Positions 40,054 to 49,483 of a stretch of DNA of 64,000 bases are shown piece by piece. This stretch comes from Paenibacillus sp. FSL R5-0623 (lineage in GTDB: Bacteria > Bacillota > Bacilli > Paenibacillales > Paenibacillaceae), in NCBI RefSeq assembly GCF_037974265.1, contig NZ_CP150233.1:4216001-4280000 (forward strand). The letters are read 5' to 3'. The notes under the pieces are model-generated. The model made no database searches. It was given only the letters and a program-made list of their open reading frames with translations, and was not told the origin of the DNA. The position numbers were made by a program, and so were the translations under genes. Every line of letters begins with the position of its first letter. The first letter of the stretch is position 1.

Positions 40054-41230
40054 GATTTACCTCCACTTTCAGCATATTAGCGGCTTGCACCGCTGTTTTA
40101 CGAGCTTCTTCCACATCTTGGCCAGCACTTAAGGCTACAGCCATTCGGCGTCCTACTTTGGTCTCAGGTTTGCCAAATACACGAATCTGAGTACGAGGAA
40201 GAGCCAGTGCTTCTTCAATCCCGCCTACAGTAAAGTCAGATGTTTCATCATTAGCCTTCAGCGTTGCTGAAGCTCCCGGTGTCAACAGATGTACACCTGT
40301 GACCGGAAAACCAAGAATTGCACGTACATGCAGCGCAAACTCGGAACTGTCTTGCGTCACCATTGTAACCATACCCGTGTCATGCGGACGAGGAGATACC
40401 TCGCTGAACACAACCCCATCCGATGTGAGGAACAATTCCACTCCAAACAGTCCATACCCGCCAAGTTCATCCGTGACGGATTTGGCAATATGACAAGCTT
40501 GCTGCCATTGCTCAGGAGTCATTGCATGAGGCTGCCAGGATTCGACATAATCCCCATCCTTTTGAATATGACCAATCGGTGGACAAAATACGGTGCCTGA
40601 TACAGACCTAACGGTGAGTAATGTAATCTCACTGTCAAATTGCACAAAGCTCTCCAAGATAACACGAACGGATTTGCCACGAGCCCCAGAAAGAGCAATG
40701 TTCCAGCAATCCTCCACGTCGTCCGGTGTTCGGCATACACTCTGCCCTTTGCCGGAAGAACTCATCAATGGTTTAATGACACAAGGTGTGCCAAGCTTAC
40801 GTACGGCTTCCTGAAGTTGTTCCAGGTTGTCCGCAAAAAGGTAGTCAGCTGTCGGAAGTTTCAATTGTTCGGCTGCAAGCCGACGGATGCCTTCGCGATC
40901 CATCGTTAAACGTGCAGCTCGGGCAGTAGGTACTACACAAAATCCCTCTTCCTCAAGCTCCAGTAAAGCTTCTGTTGCAATAGCTTCAATCTCAGGTACG
41001 ATGTAATGAGGTTTTTCTTTACGGATCAATTGTTTCAAAGCTTCAGCATCCAGCATGTCGATGCAGTAAGACCGGTGCGCGACCTGCATCGCAGGTGCGT
41101 TCTCATAACGATCAACAGCGATCGTCTCTACTCCCAGTCGTTGGGCCTCAATAACGACCTCTTTTCCCAATTCTCCACTGCCTAGTAGCAGCATTTTTTT
41201 GGCTTGAGCCGTAAAAGGAGCACCCCACAT
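40043..41230 (-). CDS. purT: Formate-dependent phosphoribosylglycinamide formyltransferase
   Basis: A 395-residue ATP-grasp enzyme that makes formylglycinamide ribotide from GAR, formate and ATP, the folate-independent third step of purine synthesis. MLLLGSGELGKEVVIEAQRLGVETIAVDRY opens the protein; HYIVPEIEAIATEAL, CVIKPLMSSSGKGQS and FGVELFLTSDGVVFSEVSPRPHDTG follow, including metal-binding Glu and Asn-like positions. The ATG at 41230 fits the family start; GGGAGG is about 13 bases upstream. A longer in-frame extension is basic and unlikely to be coding. Formate use fits a facultative anaerobe. Confidence 0.97.
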   Translation of the reverse strand: MWGAPFTAQAKKMLLLGSGELGKEVVIEAQRLGVETIAVDRYENAPAMQVAHRSYCIDMLDAEALKQLIRKEKPHYIVPEIEAIATEALLELEEEGFCVVPTARAARLTMDREGIRRLAAEQLKLPTADYLFADNLEQLQEAVRKLGTPCVIKPLMSSSGKGQSVCRTPDDVEDCWNIALSGARGKSVRVILESFVQFDSEITLLTVRSVSGTVFCPPIGHIQKDGDYVESWQPHAMTPEQWQQACHIAKSVTDELGGYGLFGVELFLTSDGVVFSEVSPRPHDTGMVTMVTQDSSEFALHVRAILGFPVTGVHLLTPGASATLKANDETSDFTVGGIEEALALPRTQIRVFGKPETKVGRRMAVALSAGQDVEEARKTAVQAANMLKVEVNHVQ

Positions 41231-41474
41231 GTTCTTTCCAATCCTCCCAAAGAGAAATCTTCTATATCTGTCTGTCTCTCTATTTTCGGGGTTTTGGTTA
41301 AAGATTGCAAGAGTGCTCCCTATTTTTCTTGTGAATTTTACAAGATTTTTTGTGTTTTTTCGATCAAATTTTACAATTACTGCTCTCAGATTCGATACTC
41401 CTTCCATTCCTCCCAAAATTAAGGAAATGTTAACAGAGCAGACTTTAATACTCCAACGAATCAAAATACGCAAA

Positions 41475-41504
41475 CAAATCCCAAGTTTAAAGACTTGGGA
41501 TTTG
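41475..41504 (-). terminator. Terminator at the end of the ferredoxin-NADP reductase gene
   Basis: CAAATCCCAAGT pairs perfectly with ACTTGGGATTTG around CTTTAA. The first arm lies in the last codons of the gene and the TAA is in the loop. A T-rich stretch (TTTGCGTATTTT) follows on the minus strand. Confidence 0.75.
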
Positions 41505-42509
41505 TCGATTTTTTTCTCTAAAGATTTCATTATGGGAAGAAACATAAGCCATCTTTGGTGCACCTGGCGTCATATATTGTTTCGCACTATTAACTGCCAC
41601 GATCGCATCATTGAAGGCTCCTGCAATGAGTCTAACTTTGCTTTCATGCGTCGCACAGTCCCCTGCTGCAAAAACACCCGGAAGACTCGTCTCTGCATGA
41701 TGGCTCATTAGAACCATTCCATCGTCCATAGCTAAGCCACAACTGACAAGATCACTTAGATTGCTTTTATATCCGTGACTAATGACGACTTCATCCACTT
41801 CCAACACTACATTGTCCTGATTTTCCATGTGCGTAATCACAACCTGCTGGATTCGATTACCATTATTATACAGCTGCGTGATGCTGTATGGTGTCCTCAC
41901 ATCCGTTATATTGTTCATCTCACTGACATTTCGTTCCATCGCGCGAAACTCATTATTCCGGTGGATTACAACTACGCTGCGAGCAAGTTGAGCAAGTTCA
42001 ATTGCCCAGTCTACAGCACTGTTGCCTCCACCCGAAATGAGTACACGCTTCCCAGAAAAATGTTCCGGATTTTGCACGGTGTAATGAAGATTCTCTTGCT
42101 CATATTCAATCGGCTCCTGAAGCTCCAGCTTCTGAATCTCTGCAATACCACGGCCTACTGCGACAATGATCGTACGCGTATAATGTATCTTCCCTCCAGT
42201 GGTATACATACTCCATATTCCGTTATCCAGTCGAGTGAACCTTTCCACTTTGCAATTCAATACAACCGTTGGATTAAATGTATTGGCCTGCTGAACAAGC
42301 CACTCGATCAACTTCGAACATTTCATAGGCGGAAGACCGCCAACATCCCAGATTGTTTTTTCCGAATAGGTATGCAGAAATCCACCAAGCTGGTCTTTGC
42401 CTTCGATGATTTTAACTTTCATATCACGCATTCCTGCATAAAAAGCCGCATACATGCCAGCAGGGCCGCCTCCGATGATGGTTACATCATAGATATCTTC
42501 TTCATTCAT
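41487..42509 (-). CDS. Type 2 ferredoxin/flavodoxin-NADP+ reductase
   Basis: A 340-residue FAD- and NADPH-binding flavoprotein of the YumC/YcgT class, related to thioredoxin reductase but lacking the CxxC pair. FAD site: TIIGGGPAGMYAAFYAGMR; NADPH site: LISGGGNSAVDWAIELA; second FAD site: GVFAAGDCATHESKVRL. The ATG at 42509 has AAGGTG eight bases upstream. It follows the siderophore-binding lipoprotein by 62 bases and should share its Fur-box promoter. In B. subtilis the homologue YcgT is in the Fur regulon. It could supply electrons to flavodoxin or release iron from siderophores. Confidence 0.95.
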   Translation of the reverse strand: MNEEDIYDVTIIGGGPAGMYAAFYAGMRDMKVKIIEGKDQLGGFLHTYSEKTIWDVGGLPPMKCSKLIEWLVQQANTFNPTVVLNCKVERFTRLDNGIWSMYTTGGKIHYTRTIIVAVGRGIAEIQKLELQEPIEYEQENLHYTVQNPEHFSGKRVLISGGGNSAVDWAIELAQLARSVVVIHRNNEFRAMERNVSEMNNITDVRTPYSITQLYNNGNRIQQVVITHMENQDNVVLEVDEVVISHGYKSNLSDLVSCGLAMDDGMVLMSHHAETSLPGVFAAGDCATHESKVRLIAGAFNDAIVAVNSAKQYMTPGAPKMAYVSSHNEIFREKNRQIPSL

Positions 42510-42571
42510 TTTAAACACACCTTGTTAATTTAGTTATGAATTCGAGATACATGTCACTTTACCCGTTTGCT

Positions 42572-43561
42572 TTATTTGTTTTTTGTTTCAAAAGCAGCAA
42601 CAATATCATCAATAACATATTCATCGGCAAGTGGAGACATTCCCAGATTGAACCATTCCTTGCCACCCACCATGTAGACGTGGTCCTGCTTGACTGCTTT
42701 CAGATTTTTCCATAACGATGAAGATAACATATCTTCAAATTTCTTTTTAATTTCCGAATTAGCCTCATCATCCAGCTGAACGATCAGATGATCTGCGTCG
42801 TACTCAGGCAGTACTTCCAAGGATACGGACATGGCAGTTTGATCTTTCGGGAAATTAGGAAGTGGATTCATTCCCAATCGTTTGTGGACAAAGTTCCCTC
42901 GGTCAAGGTTTTCCCCATGAAGTACGATTTCTTTTTCCATCACTCTAATGTAGAGAACAGTCTCCTCACCAATCAGCTTGTGCAATTTGTCAGCAGCTAC
43001 CTTCTCCTTTGCCACCAAATCATGAATCACCTTTTCTGCCTGTTCTTCTTTGTCCAAAATTTTAGCCATATCCCGCAGTTCATCACGCCAATCATCACGC
43101 TGTGGCAAAAGTACGGTAGGTGCAATCAGAGTAAGCTGATCATAGTCCTTTTTGGACCACCAGTCAGGAGCGATAATTAAATCCGGAGTTGCCTCCATGA
43201 GTGCTTCAAAGTTAGGCGTTCTTCCTATTCCCATTTTCATTGTGTTTGCAAATGGCTCTTGCAAGTAAGAAGGAAAATCCTCATGGTAGTTCTGTACAGC
43301 AATGGGTACGATGCCAAGTGAATATAAAAATTCTGGATATACAACCGACAAACCCACTATTTTTTGTGGGTTCACCGGAATTTCAACTTCTCCCATTTCC
43401 GTGTTCACTTTTTTCACCTGACTGGCTTCTGTTGTTGAAGAATTGGCGGAACCCGCTTCTTGTCCCTCGCTCGAGGATGCTTCGTTGCCTGCTGCCCCAC
43501 AAGCCGAAATAACGAGCATCAACATCATTATGCATACTACGGTCAACCATCTGAATCTCAT
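42572..43561 (-). CDS. Iron-siderophore ABC transporter substrate-binding lipoprotein
   Basis: A 329-residue periplasmic-binding-protein-type lipoprotein. The signal ends in a lipobox, VISACGAA. A Ser/Glu-rich spacer leads to a FepB/FhuD-like fold: EIPVNPQKIVGLSVVYPEFLYSLGI, MGIGRTPNFEALMEATPDLIIAPDW, and AFE near the end. GGGGG lies 11 bases before the ATG. A near-perfect Fur box lies about 50 bases upstream. No permease or ATPase gene is adjacent, so it must work with a transporter encoded elsewhere. The ferredoxin-NADP reductase gene follows in the same unit. Confidence 0.94.
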   Translation of the reverse strand: MRFRWLTVVCIMMLMLVISACGAAGNEASSSEGQEAGSANSSTTEASQVKKVNTEMGEVEIPVNPQKIVGLSVVYPEFLYSLGIVPIAVQNYHEDFPSYLQEPFANTMKMGIGRTPNFEALMEATPDLIIAPDWWSKKDYDQLTLIAPTVLLPQRDDWRDELRDMAKILDKEEQAEKVIHDLVAKEKVAADKLHKLIGEETVLYIRVMEKEIVLHGENLDRGNFVHKRLGMNPLPNFPKDQTAMSVSLEVLPEYDADHLIVQLDDEANSEIKKKFEDMLSSSLWKNLKAVKQDHVYMVGGKEWFNLGMSPLADEYVIDDIVAAFETKNK

Positions 43562-43608
43562 TCTCTATGTACCCCCTATAGGTCATTAATAGATGACAAT
43601 GTCTAATC

Positions 43609-43627
43609 AATAATAATTATCATTATC
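43609..43627 (-). promoter_or_regulatory. Fur box for the siderophore-binding protein operon
   Basis: On the minus strand GATAATGATAATTATTATT matches 18 of 19 bases of the classical Fur box GATAATGATAATCATTATC in its hexamer pattern except the last position (and the free centre base). It lies 48 bases before the lipoprotein ATG. Confidence 0.9.
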
Positions 43628-43692
43628 ACTACGATATAGGAGTAGTATAATAAAATATGTTCAGGCATGATATTGACTATTCAGACTTTTTG

Positions 43693-45333
43693 CTATGGAC
43701 GATCTTGCCATAACTTTAATATTTCATCCAACATAAGCTCATGGGTAAACGCAGTGTAGTCGAGCAGGACGCTCGACAACAGGATATCCATTCTGCCATT
43801 CTGTACCGCTAACAACGCAAGCCATTCTTCAGACTTACGCACAGCAGACCATGTCTGCCTGGATGTCTCATCATCACCCACAATCAGTAATATTCTTTCA
43901 ACGTTGAGAACGGATAACTCCTTAATGGTTACTGTGCCACGTTCCCAATAAGTCTCAACTCCTTCGGGACCCTCCATTTGCATATCAACGTAAAAAACGG
44001 AAGCAATGCTCCTTGGGCCTAACATCTGCAACGCTTCACCATGAACTTTGAGTACAACTAGTCTGTCTTTTCGTATGAAATCTGTAAGCTGATTCTTAAT
44101 GATTTTTGCCTTCTCTTCATATCTTTGAAGCCACACTTCTGCAATATCCGACCTGTCCAAAAAGCTTGCAACATATCTCAAATGTTCTCTCCAATCCCCT
44201 TTTTCCCACGGGAGGTCACACACCGGAGCCATGGATTGAAGCTGACTTTGCAGAGCCTCAGATTCCGTCCCAATCGTAATAATATAATCAGGTTTAACTA
44301 ATCGCAGCTGTTCCAGCCAGGTGGTCTCACTCTCTGCGAGTGGCATAACTTTGTCCGTTTCATATTTACGTCTATAATAGGATGTCCATGGATGACTTGC
44401 CCGCGCGGCACATGGAATGATCTGCAATGCAAGCAGTATACCAATGCTCAAAGAATGAACTGCAGCAATTTTTTGTTTGCTATTCCGTATAAACGCTGCT
44501 GGTGGAATGCCCGAGATCTGCTTGAATTTACGCCGGAAATACGTCTCATCCTGATAACCCACGTACGATGCCACATCCTTGAGTCGATAACTGTGATCAT
44601 TTCTCATTAGGATCTGGGCTTGTTTAATTCGGTATAGCGTTAAATAGTCCACTGGACTGTAACCATACCTTTTCTTGAATAAACGCATGAAGTGTCGAGG
44701 GCTCATTCGCGCCACATTTGCTAATTCCTCAATGGTTAATCTCTTCGAATAATTCTGCTCCATGTAGCCTTTAACATGTTCAATTGGTGAAACCAGATCC
44801 GTCTTTTCTGCGCAGGCCACGTCGTAAAACATGGTATACAACAGTTCCTGAAAACGAATCTGACCATAGTACCTTTGCAAACCATCCTTCTTCAACGTGT
44901 GGTGGTAAATCATCTGACAGATGACGCCAACAGCAACGGGTGAAGATGAGCTGACCTCGCCATTCACGTCATTACGTAAAAGTTGCTTCATCATATCAAG
45001 GGCTATCCCCCCCTCCTGTACCAGTGCGTACATGACATCAAAATTCATGTGATACACACCTCGTTCATCCAACGAATGCACATTTGCCTCAACCAGTTGC
45101 CCCGGGAAGCCTACATACAGTCCGCCCTCCTTCAATTCGATGAAACTGCCATCTATCTTCAACCACCCTTGTCCACTGGCTACAAATATTAACATGTATG
45201 TTTCAATGAAGTGTTTCCTCAGAAGCCACTCCGTCGCAGGAGCACTCGTATAATTCACGTGAAGGAGCCTAAAATTCATATGATCCAGGTGATCCAAATG
45301 CTTTGAATTTATCTCGTTGTTGTCCATCTGCAT
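43693..45333 (-). CDS. AraC-type regulator fused to a siderophore-binding domain (Btr-like)
   Basis: A 546-residue regulator of the Btr type. Residues about 1-165 form an AraC cupin-like part, 170-275 the two-helix-turn-helix AraC DNA-binding domain (LTIEELANVARMSPRHFMRLFKKRYGYSPVDYL; DVASYVGYQDETYFRRKFKQISGIPPAAF), and 285-546 a periplasmic-binding-protein domain without signal peptide (RLVKPDYIITIGTESEALQ). In B. subtilis, Btr binds ferri-bacillibactin in the cytoplasm and activates its uptake genes. GGAGG stands seven bases before the chosen ATG; another ATG lies two codons later. It stands just upstream of the siderophore-binding lipoprotein, its likely target. Confidence 0.94.
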   Translation of the reverse strand: MQMDNNEINSKHLDHLDHMNFRLLHVNYTSAPATEWLLRKHFIETYMLIFVASGQGWLKIDGSFIELKEGGLYVGFPGQLVEANVHSLDERGVYHMNFDVMYALVQEGGIALDMMKQLLRNDVNGEVSSSSPVAVGVICQMIYHHTLKKDGLQRYYGQIRFQELLYTMFYDVACAEKTDLVSPIEHVKGYMEQNYSKRLTIEELANVARMSPRHFMRLFKKRYGYSPVDYLTLYRIKQAQILMRNDHSYRLKDVASYVGYQDETYFRRKFKQISGIPPAAFIRNSKQKIAAVHSLSIGILLALQIIPCAARASHPWTSYYRRKYETDKVMPLAESETTWLEQLRLVKPDYIITIGTESEALQSQLQSMAPVCDLPWEKGDWREHLRYVASFLDRSDIAEVWLQRYEEKAKIIKNQLTDFIRKDRLVVLKVHGEALQMLGPRSIASVFYVDMQMEGPEGVETYWERGTVTIKELSVLNVERILLIVGDDETSRQTWSAVRKSEEWLALLAVQNGRMDILLSSVLLDYTAFTHELMLDEILKLWQDRP

Positions 45334-45404
45334 TGATCTCCCTCCAGCCATGAACGATTGTATTGATTTCATTCTTCAAAAATATAACATACCACACTAA
45401 TGTT

Positions 45405-45492
45405 AAAAAAAAACACTCCGGCCTCTAACCTGTCTTCAATGAATAAGATGCACTTATTATTGAAGGATCAGGCTATAGAACACCAGAGTGTT
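45405..45492 (-). terminator. Large branched terminator of the ABC exporter operon
   Basis: AACACTC pairs with GAGTGTT at the base of an 81-base structure. Inside it CCTGATCCTTCAATAATAAG pairs imperfectly with CTTATTCATTGAAGACAGG. The minus strand then reads nine T residues. It begins 48 bases after the exporter stop codon. Confidence 0.65.
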
Positions 45493-45539
45493 ATAAGTTC
45501 ATAGATGTTCAGACGCTTCACAAGCATCCGAAGTTTTCA

Positions 45540-47390
45540 TCACAAAAATCTGTATTGAGCTTCTATTAAACCATTATAGACGCCTTGTTTTTGGATAAGC
45601 TGCTCATGGTTGCCCTCTTCTTTAATTTCACCATGATCCAGGACGATAATGTTATCTGCATTTCGGATGGTTGAAAGGCGGTGAGCGACCATAAAGGACG
45701 TTCTTCCCTGCAACAGCACCTTCAACGCTTCCTGGATTTTAAGCTCTGTCTCCGTGTCGATACTGGCTGTAGCTTCATCCAGAATCAGTATGCGTGGATC
45801 AGCAAGCAGCGCACGGGCAAAGGATAACAATTGCCGTTGTCCCATGGATAATACGTTTCCGCGTTCTTCTACTTCGGTATCGTATCCACCAGGCAGCTTC
45901 ATGATGAACTCATGTGCATTGACTGCTTTTGCCGCGTCCTCCACCTCTTCATTCGTTGCATCCAGTCGTCCAAATCGAATATTGTCACGGATGGTCCCCG
46001 AGAAGATGAAGGTATCCTGCAATACAATGCTGATCTGGCTGCGTAAACTCTCTACCGTTACATCCCGCACATCCTGTCCGTCAATGGTGAGACGTCCACC
46101 GGATATATCATAGAAACGGCTGATTAGATTGATGATCGTACTTTTACCTGAGCCCGTATGACCAACAAGTGCAATCGATTGTCCCGCAGCAGCAGAGAAG
46201 CTGATTCCTTTCAGCGCCTGTCTGCCCTTCTCGTATTCGAACACCACATTTTCGAATGCGATGTCTCCTTTAATAGAAGGAAGCGGCTTGGCACCTGGTT
46301 TATCTGCGATACTTGGTTTTTCATCCATGAATTCGAAGATACGCTCTGATGATGCCATCGCAACCAGCAACTGATTGTACATCTGTCCCAGACGGTTGAT
46401 CGGGTCCCAGAAGTTGCCGACATAGTTGGCAAAAGCGACAAGTAATCCCACGGTCAACTGACCTTCCTGAATCAGGTAAGCACCAAACCAGAAGAGAATC
46501 AATGTACCAAAACCGCCTGTAATCTCAATCAGCGGTCCGAAGCCTTGGTTCATCGCTGATGCTCTATCCCATGACTTTTTGCTGGACAGGTTCATGTTGT
46601 CAAAATATTTCATGTTCTCTTTTTCCTGTGTGTAAGCCTGAGTCACTCGAATCCCTTGAATGGATTCATTCAAGTGGGAGTTAATTCGAGAGTTCTTCAT
46701 GCGCACATCCTGCCAGGCACGGCGGATCAGCACCCGCAGTTTGGTCGAGATGATAAACATGATTGGCACCGTAATGATCACGGCAAGACCCAGTTTCCAG
46801 TTAATCAACAGCAAGATCACAATGATGCCGAGCAACTGTACGCAGTCGATCATGACGTTAACTGCACCGTTCGTGAACAGATCCTGAAGGGAGTTAATAT
46901 CATTCGTAACACGTACCAGTACGGAACCTGCCGGTCTTTTGTCAAAAAAGTTAAAGGACAGCTTCTGGATATGCTTGAACAGATCCGAGCGAAGATCATA
47001 AATAACGCGCTGTCCGATAATGTTTGTCAATTTGATCCGGTACGTATTGGCTGCCCATTGAATCAGATACAACACAAATATGGAGCCTGCGATAAGATAT
47101 AGCATAGTCATGCTTGGCAACCCCGTTGCCGGTGCAATGGCCCGGTCAATCGCCAGACTGATCAGAAAAGGTACGGACAATTTTGTAATGGTACCCAAGA
47201 TCATCATTAGAATAACGAGTGGTAACAATTGTTTTGCATAAGGTTTCATGTATGCAAATAAACGTCCGAATTCTTTCCAGTTAAACGGTTTTTCAATAAT
47301 TTCATCATCCTGATACACAAATCGTTCATTCAGTTTCTTGTCAGAGGCCACTTTTGCCTCGCGCCTGTCTGCTATCGTTTCGGCACTCAT
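45540..47390 (-). CDS. ABC exporter half-transporter with consensus ATPase site (BmrD/YheH-like)
   Basis: A 616-residue fused membrane-ATPase subunit of a heterodimeric exporter. Six helices lie in the first 350 residues. ATPase domain: Walker A GHTGSGKSTI, Walker B ILILDEATASID with the catalytic Glu, but the signature is degenerate (VLSMGQRQLLSFARAL instead of LSGGQ). Its partner has the reciprocal arrangement, so one composite site is active and the other not. The gene overlaps its partner by four bases (ATGA). Probable multidrug or lipid exporter; substrate unknown. Confidence 0.95.
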   Translation of the reverse strand: MSAETIADRREAKVASDKKLNERFVYQDDEIIEKPFNWKEFGRLFAYMKPYAKQLLPLVILMMILGTITKLSVPFLISLAIDRAIAPATGLPSMTMLYLIAGSIFVLYLIQWAANTYRIKLTNIIGQRVIYDLRSDLFKHIQKLSFNFFDKRPAGSVLVRVTNDINSLQDLFTNGAVNVMIDCVQLLGIIVILLLINWKLGLAVIITVPIMFIISTKLRVLIRRAWQDVRMKNSRINSHLNESIQGIRVTQAYTQEKENMKYFDNMNLSSKKSWDRASAMNQGFGPLIEITGGFGTLILFWFGAYLIQEGQLTVGLLVAFANYVGNFWDPINRLGQMYNQLLVAMASSERIFEFMDEKPSIADKPGAKPLPSIKGDIAFENVVFEYEKGRQALKGISFSAAAGQSIALVGHTGSGKSTIINLISRFYDISGGRLTIDGQDVRDVTVESLRSQISIVLQDTFIFSGTIRDNIRFGRLDATNEEVEDAAKAVNAHEFIMKLPGGYDTEVEERGNVLSMGQRQLLSFARALLADPRILILDEATASIDTETELKIQEALKVLLQGRTSFMVAHRLSTIRNADNIIVLDHGEIKEEGNHEQLIQKQGVYNGLIEAQYRFL

Positions 47391-49159
47391 GAATTCACCT
47401 GCTCCCCAGCCTCCCGCTTACCGCGGGCAATATAATCTGCATATTGAATTTTATAAACATCCTGATATGGTCCAGGCACTTCAATGAGTTCGGTATGTTT
47501 TCCCCGTTGTACCACGCGACCTTCATCGAGCACCAGAATCTCATCTGCATGTCGTAGTGAAGATATCCGGTGTGCAATAATAAATGTCGTTCTGCCGCGC
47601 ATAACTTCCTGGAAACCGGACTGAATCTCGTGTTCCGTCTCCATGTCCACGGCGCTGGTTGCATCATCAAGTACCAGGATTTTCGGATTTTTCAGCAAAG
47701 CCCTTGCAATCGCAATCCGCTGTTTCTGTCCACCCGATAATCCCATGCCGCGTTCACCAACCACCGTGTCATATCCGTCCGGGAACTCCATAATGAAGTC
47801 ATGAGCCTTGGCCAGCTTGGCTGCACGGATAATCTCATCCATGGTGACGTTCTTGAGTCCGTAGGAAATATTATTGCGAATGCTGGATGAGAACAGGAAC
47901 GTTTCCTGGAAAACAGAAGCGATCTGACTTCGCAAACTGCGGATGCCTATATCTTTGATGTTTTTGCCATCCAGCTTGATCGTTCCCGAGTTCACGTTAT
48001 AGGCACGCATCAATAGCTGAATGATGGTTGATTTACCTGACCCTGTACCCCCGAGGAAACCGATTACAGAACCGGGTGCAGCATCAAAATTAATATCGGT
48101 TACCGCTGGCATTTTATTGCCGTAGGCAAAGGTAACGGATTCAAACGTTACATGGCCGTTCACCTGGTCTGCCTCCACAATGACGGGATCTTCCGTTTCT
48201 TCCACATCCACTGGCGTATTGAGCAGTTCGAGCACCCGTTCACCTGAAGCTTTGGATTGCGTATAGTTGTTGATATGGAACCCAAGGTTCCACATTGGAC
48301 CGATTATGTACCAGATCAAACTGAAAAAGGCAACGAGTTCACCGAGTGTCAGCGTCTTCTGTATAACCATTCTTCCACCGATTATCAGCAACAGCACGAT
48401 ACTCACCGAAGCAAGAATCTCCATGATCGGAAAATAACGACTCCACAATGTTGCGGCATGAATCTGATTTGTCTTGTAACGCTCATTACGTATGGAGAAT
48501 TTCTCCACTTCATATGGCTCACGTGCAAAGGATTTTACCGTACGTACTCCAGTGATATTCTCCTGTACCGCTGTTGTCAGTGAACTGAGCGCCAGCCGCA
48601 TCTCCTGAAACGCAGGGTGAATTTTGGATTCGAATCTCAGCGCAACGAAGGCAAGTAATGGGATGCATATGAGCGTGAACAGCGTAAGCTGCCAACTCAT
48701 GGTCATCATCATGATTGCGCCGAATACGACCATGAAAACCATGTTAAGAATCTGGGCGAAACCAAATCCGATAAAGTTACGGATGGCTTCCAAATCTCCC
48801 GTGAGGCGGGACATCAGATCACCTGTCTTGGCCGTATCATAATAACGGAAGGATAAAAATTGAAGCTTTTCGTAACATGCGTTACGAAGTCTGTACGCCA
48901 GGAAGTTACCCAAGCGTCCTCCAAAAAAGCCGTGTAAAAACTGCATTCCCGCTTTCAAAATAACTACACCTAACACAGTCAAGGCAATTATGGGAACGTC
49001 TTCAAAAGTTCGCGGAACAATAATATCATCAATCAGTATCCTCAGCATGTACGGATACACCAACCCAAGTGCGGTCGCTAAGGCGAGGAACAAGATTGAT
49101 ACAAATAAATACGTTCGCTTTTCCCAAAAAAAGGTTTGCAGTTGCCTAAGAACATCCAT
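47387..49159 (-). CDS. ABC exporter half-transporter with degenerate catalytic residue (BmrC/YheI-like)
   Basis: A 590-residue half-transporter, the first of the pair. Six membrane helices then an ATPase domain: Walker A GGTGSGKSTI, intact signature GLSGGQKQRIAIARAL, but Walker B reads ILVLDDATSAVD, with Asp in place of the catalytic Glu. GGAGGAGAAAC precedes the ATG at 49159; longer readings start in the leader. The substitution pattern mirrors BmrC of B. subtilis. A 197-base leader carrying an inverted repeat lies upstream. Confident of class. Confidence 0.95.
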   Translation of the reverse strand: MDVLRQLQTFFWEKRTYLFVSILFLALATALGLVYPYMLRILIDDIIVPRTFEDVPIIALTVLGVVILKAGMQFLHGFFGGRLGNFLAYRLRNACYEKLQFLSFRYYDTAKTGDLMSRLTGDLEAIRNFIGFGFAQILNMVFMVVFGAIMMMTMSWQLTLFTLICIPLLAFVALRFESKIHPAFQEMRLALSSLTTAVQENITGVRTVKSFAREPYEVEKFSIRNERYKTNQIHAATLWSRYFPIMEILASVSIVLLLIIGGRMVIQKTLTLGELVAFFSLIWYIIGPMWNLGFHINNYTQSKASGERVLELLNTPVDVEETEDPVIVEADQVNGHVTFESVTFAYGNKMPAVTDINFDAAPGSVIGFLGGTGSGKSTIIQLLMRAYNVNSGTIKLDGKNIKDIGIRSLRSQIASVFQETFLFSSSIRNNISYGLKNVTMDEIIRAAKLAKAHDFIMEFPDGYDTVVGERGMGLSGGQKQRIAIARALLKNPKILVLDDATSAVDMETEHEIQSGFQEVMRGRTTFIIAHRISSLRHADEILVLDEGRVVQRGKHTELIEVPGPYQDVYKIQYADYIARGKREAGEQVNS

Positions 49160-49483
49160 GTTTCTCCTCCTCTTATGTCGTTCAAAAATACTATGAACAT
49201 TTATGAAGTTTATCACCGTACCCCATTCGCGGCAAAGCGAATAACAGACCATATTCTGCCTGCTTTCAGCTTATTGACGCATTAACGAAGGTAAATGCCC
49301 ACCTTTCAATCAAATGTTTGAATATTCTCTTTATTTCAGGTTGTTCGTAGCAAAAAAAGGCTCCCTATATGCCTTTTCGGCAGGGGCCTTTTTGGATTGA
49401 TTTTCGCAACATTTTCAATGTGTTGCTGTATCATTCATTTTGTTTTACAAAGACTTCCAGAGAATACACGTCATGCCGTGATT
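49160..49483. other. 324-base gap before the ABC exporter operon
   Basis: Noncoding. It holds the dynamin terminator (49352-49393), a half-palindrome TCAAATGTTTGA near 49310-49321, and an ATTCGC-N6-GCGAAT hairpin (49225-49242) in the probable 5' leader of the exporter mRNA. The homologous B. subtilis bmrCD operon is controlled by a leader peptide gene (bmrB), but no convincing leader peptide with its own ribosome site was recognised here. Confidence 0.6.
49352..49393 (-). terminator. Terminator of the dynamin gene
   Basis: AAAAAGGCCCC pairs with GGGAGCCTTTTT around a loop containing TGCCGAAAAGGCA, itself a small hairpin. Seven T residues end the minus-strand arm. It lies about 90 bases beyond the stop codon. 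Confidence 0.8.

Noticed and set aside
41231..41401. In-frame upstream extension of purT adding over 50 basic residues
   Set aside because: The added stretch does not resemble PurT starts, its ATG has no properly spaced ribosome site, and base composition is that of AT-rich intergenic DNA.
41231..41474. Possible purine riboswitch or PurR box in the purT leader
   Set aside because: No purine-aptamer core or clear paired CCGAAC boxes were found on the leader strand; only a weak CCGAA half-match.
41775..42533. A 252-codon plus-strand frame opposite the ferredoxin-NADP reductase
   Set aside because: The minus strand encodes clear FAD and NADPH motifs over the same bases; the plus-strand translation has no family features.
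49160..49350. Possible bmrB-like leader peptide before the ABC exporter
   Set aside because: No short frame with its own ribosome site and an adjacent attenuator hairpin was convincing.
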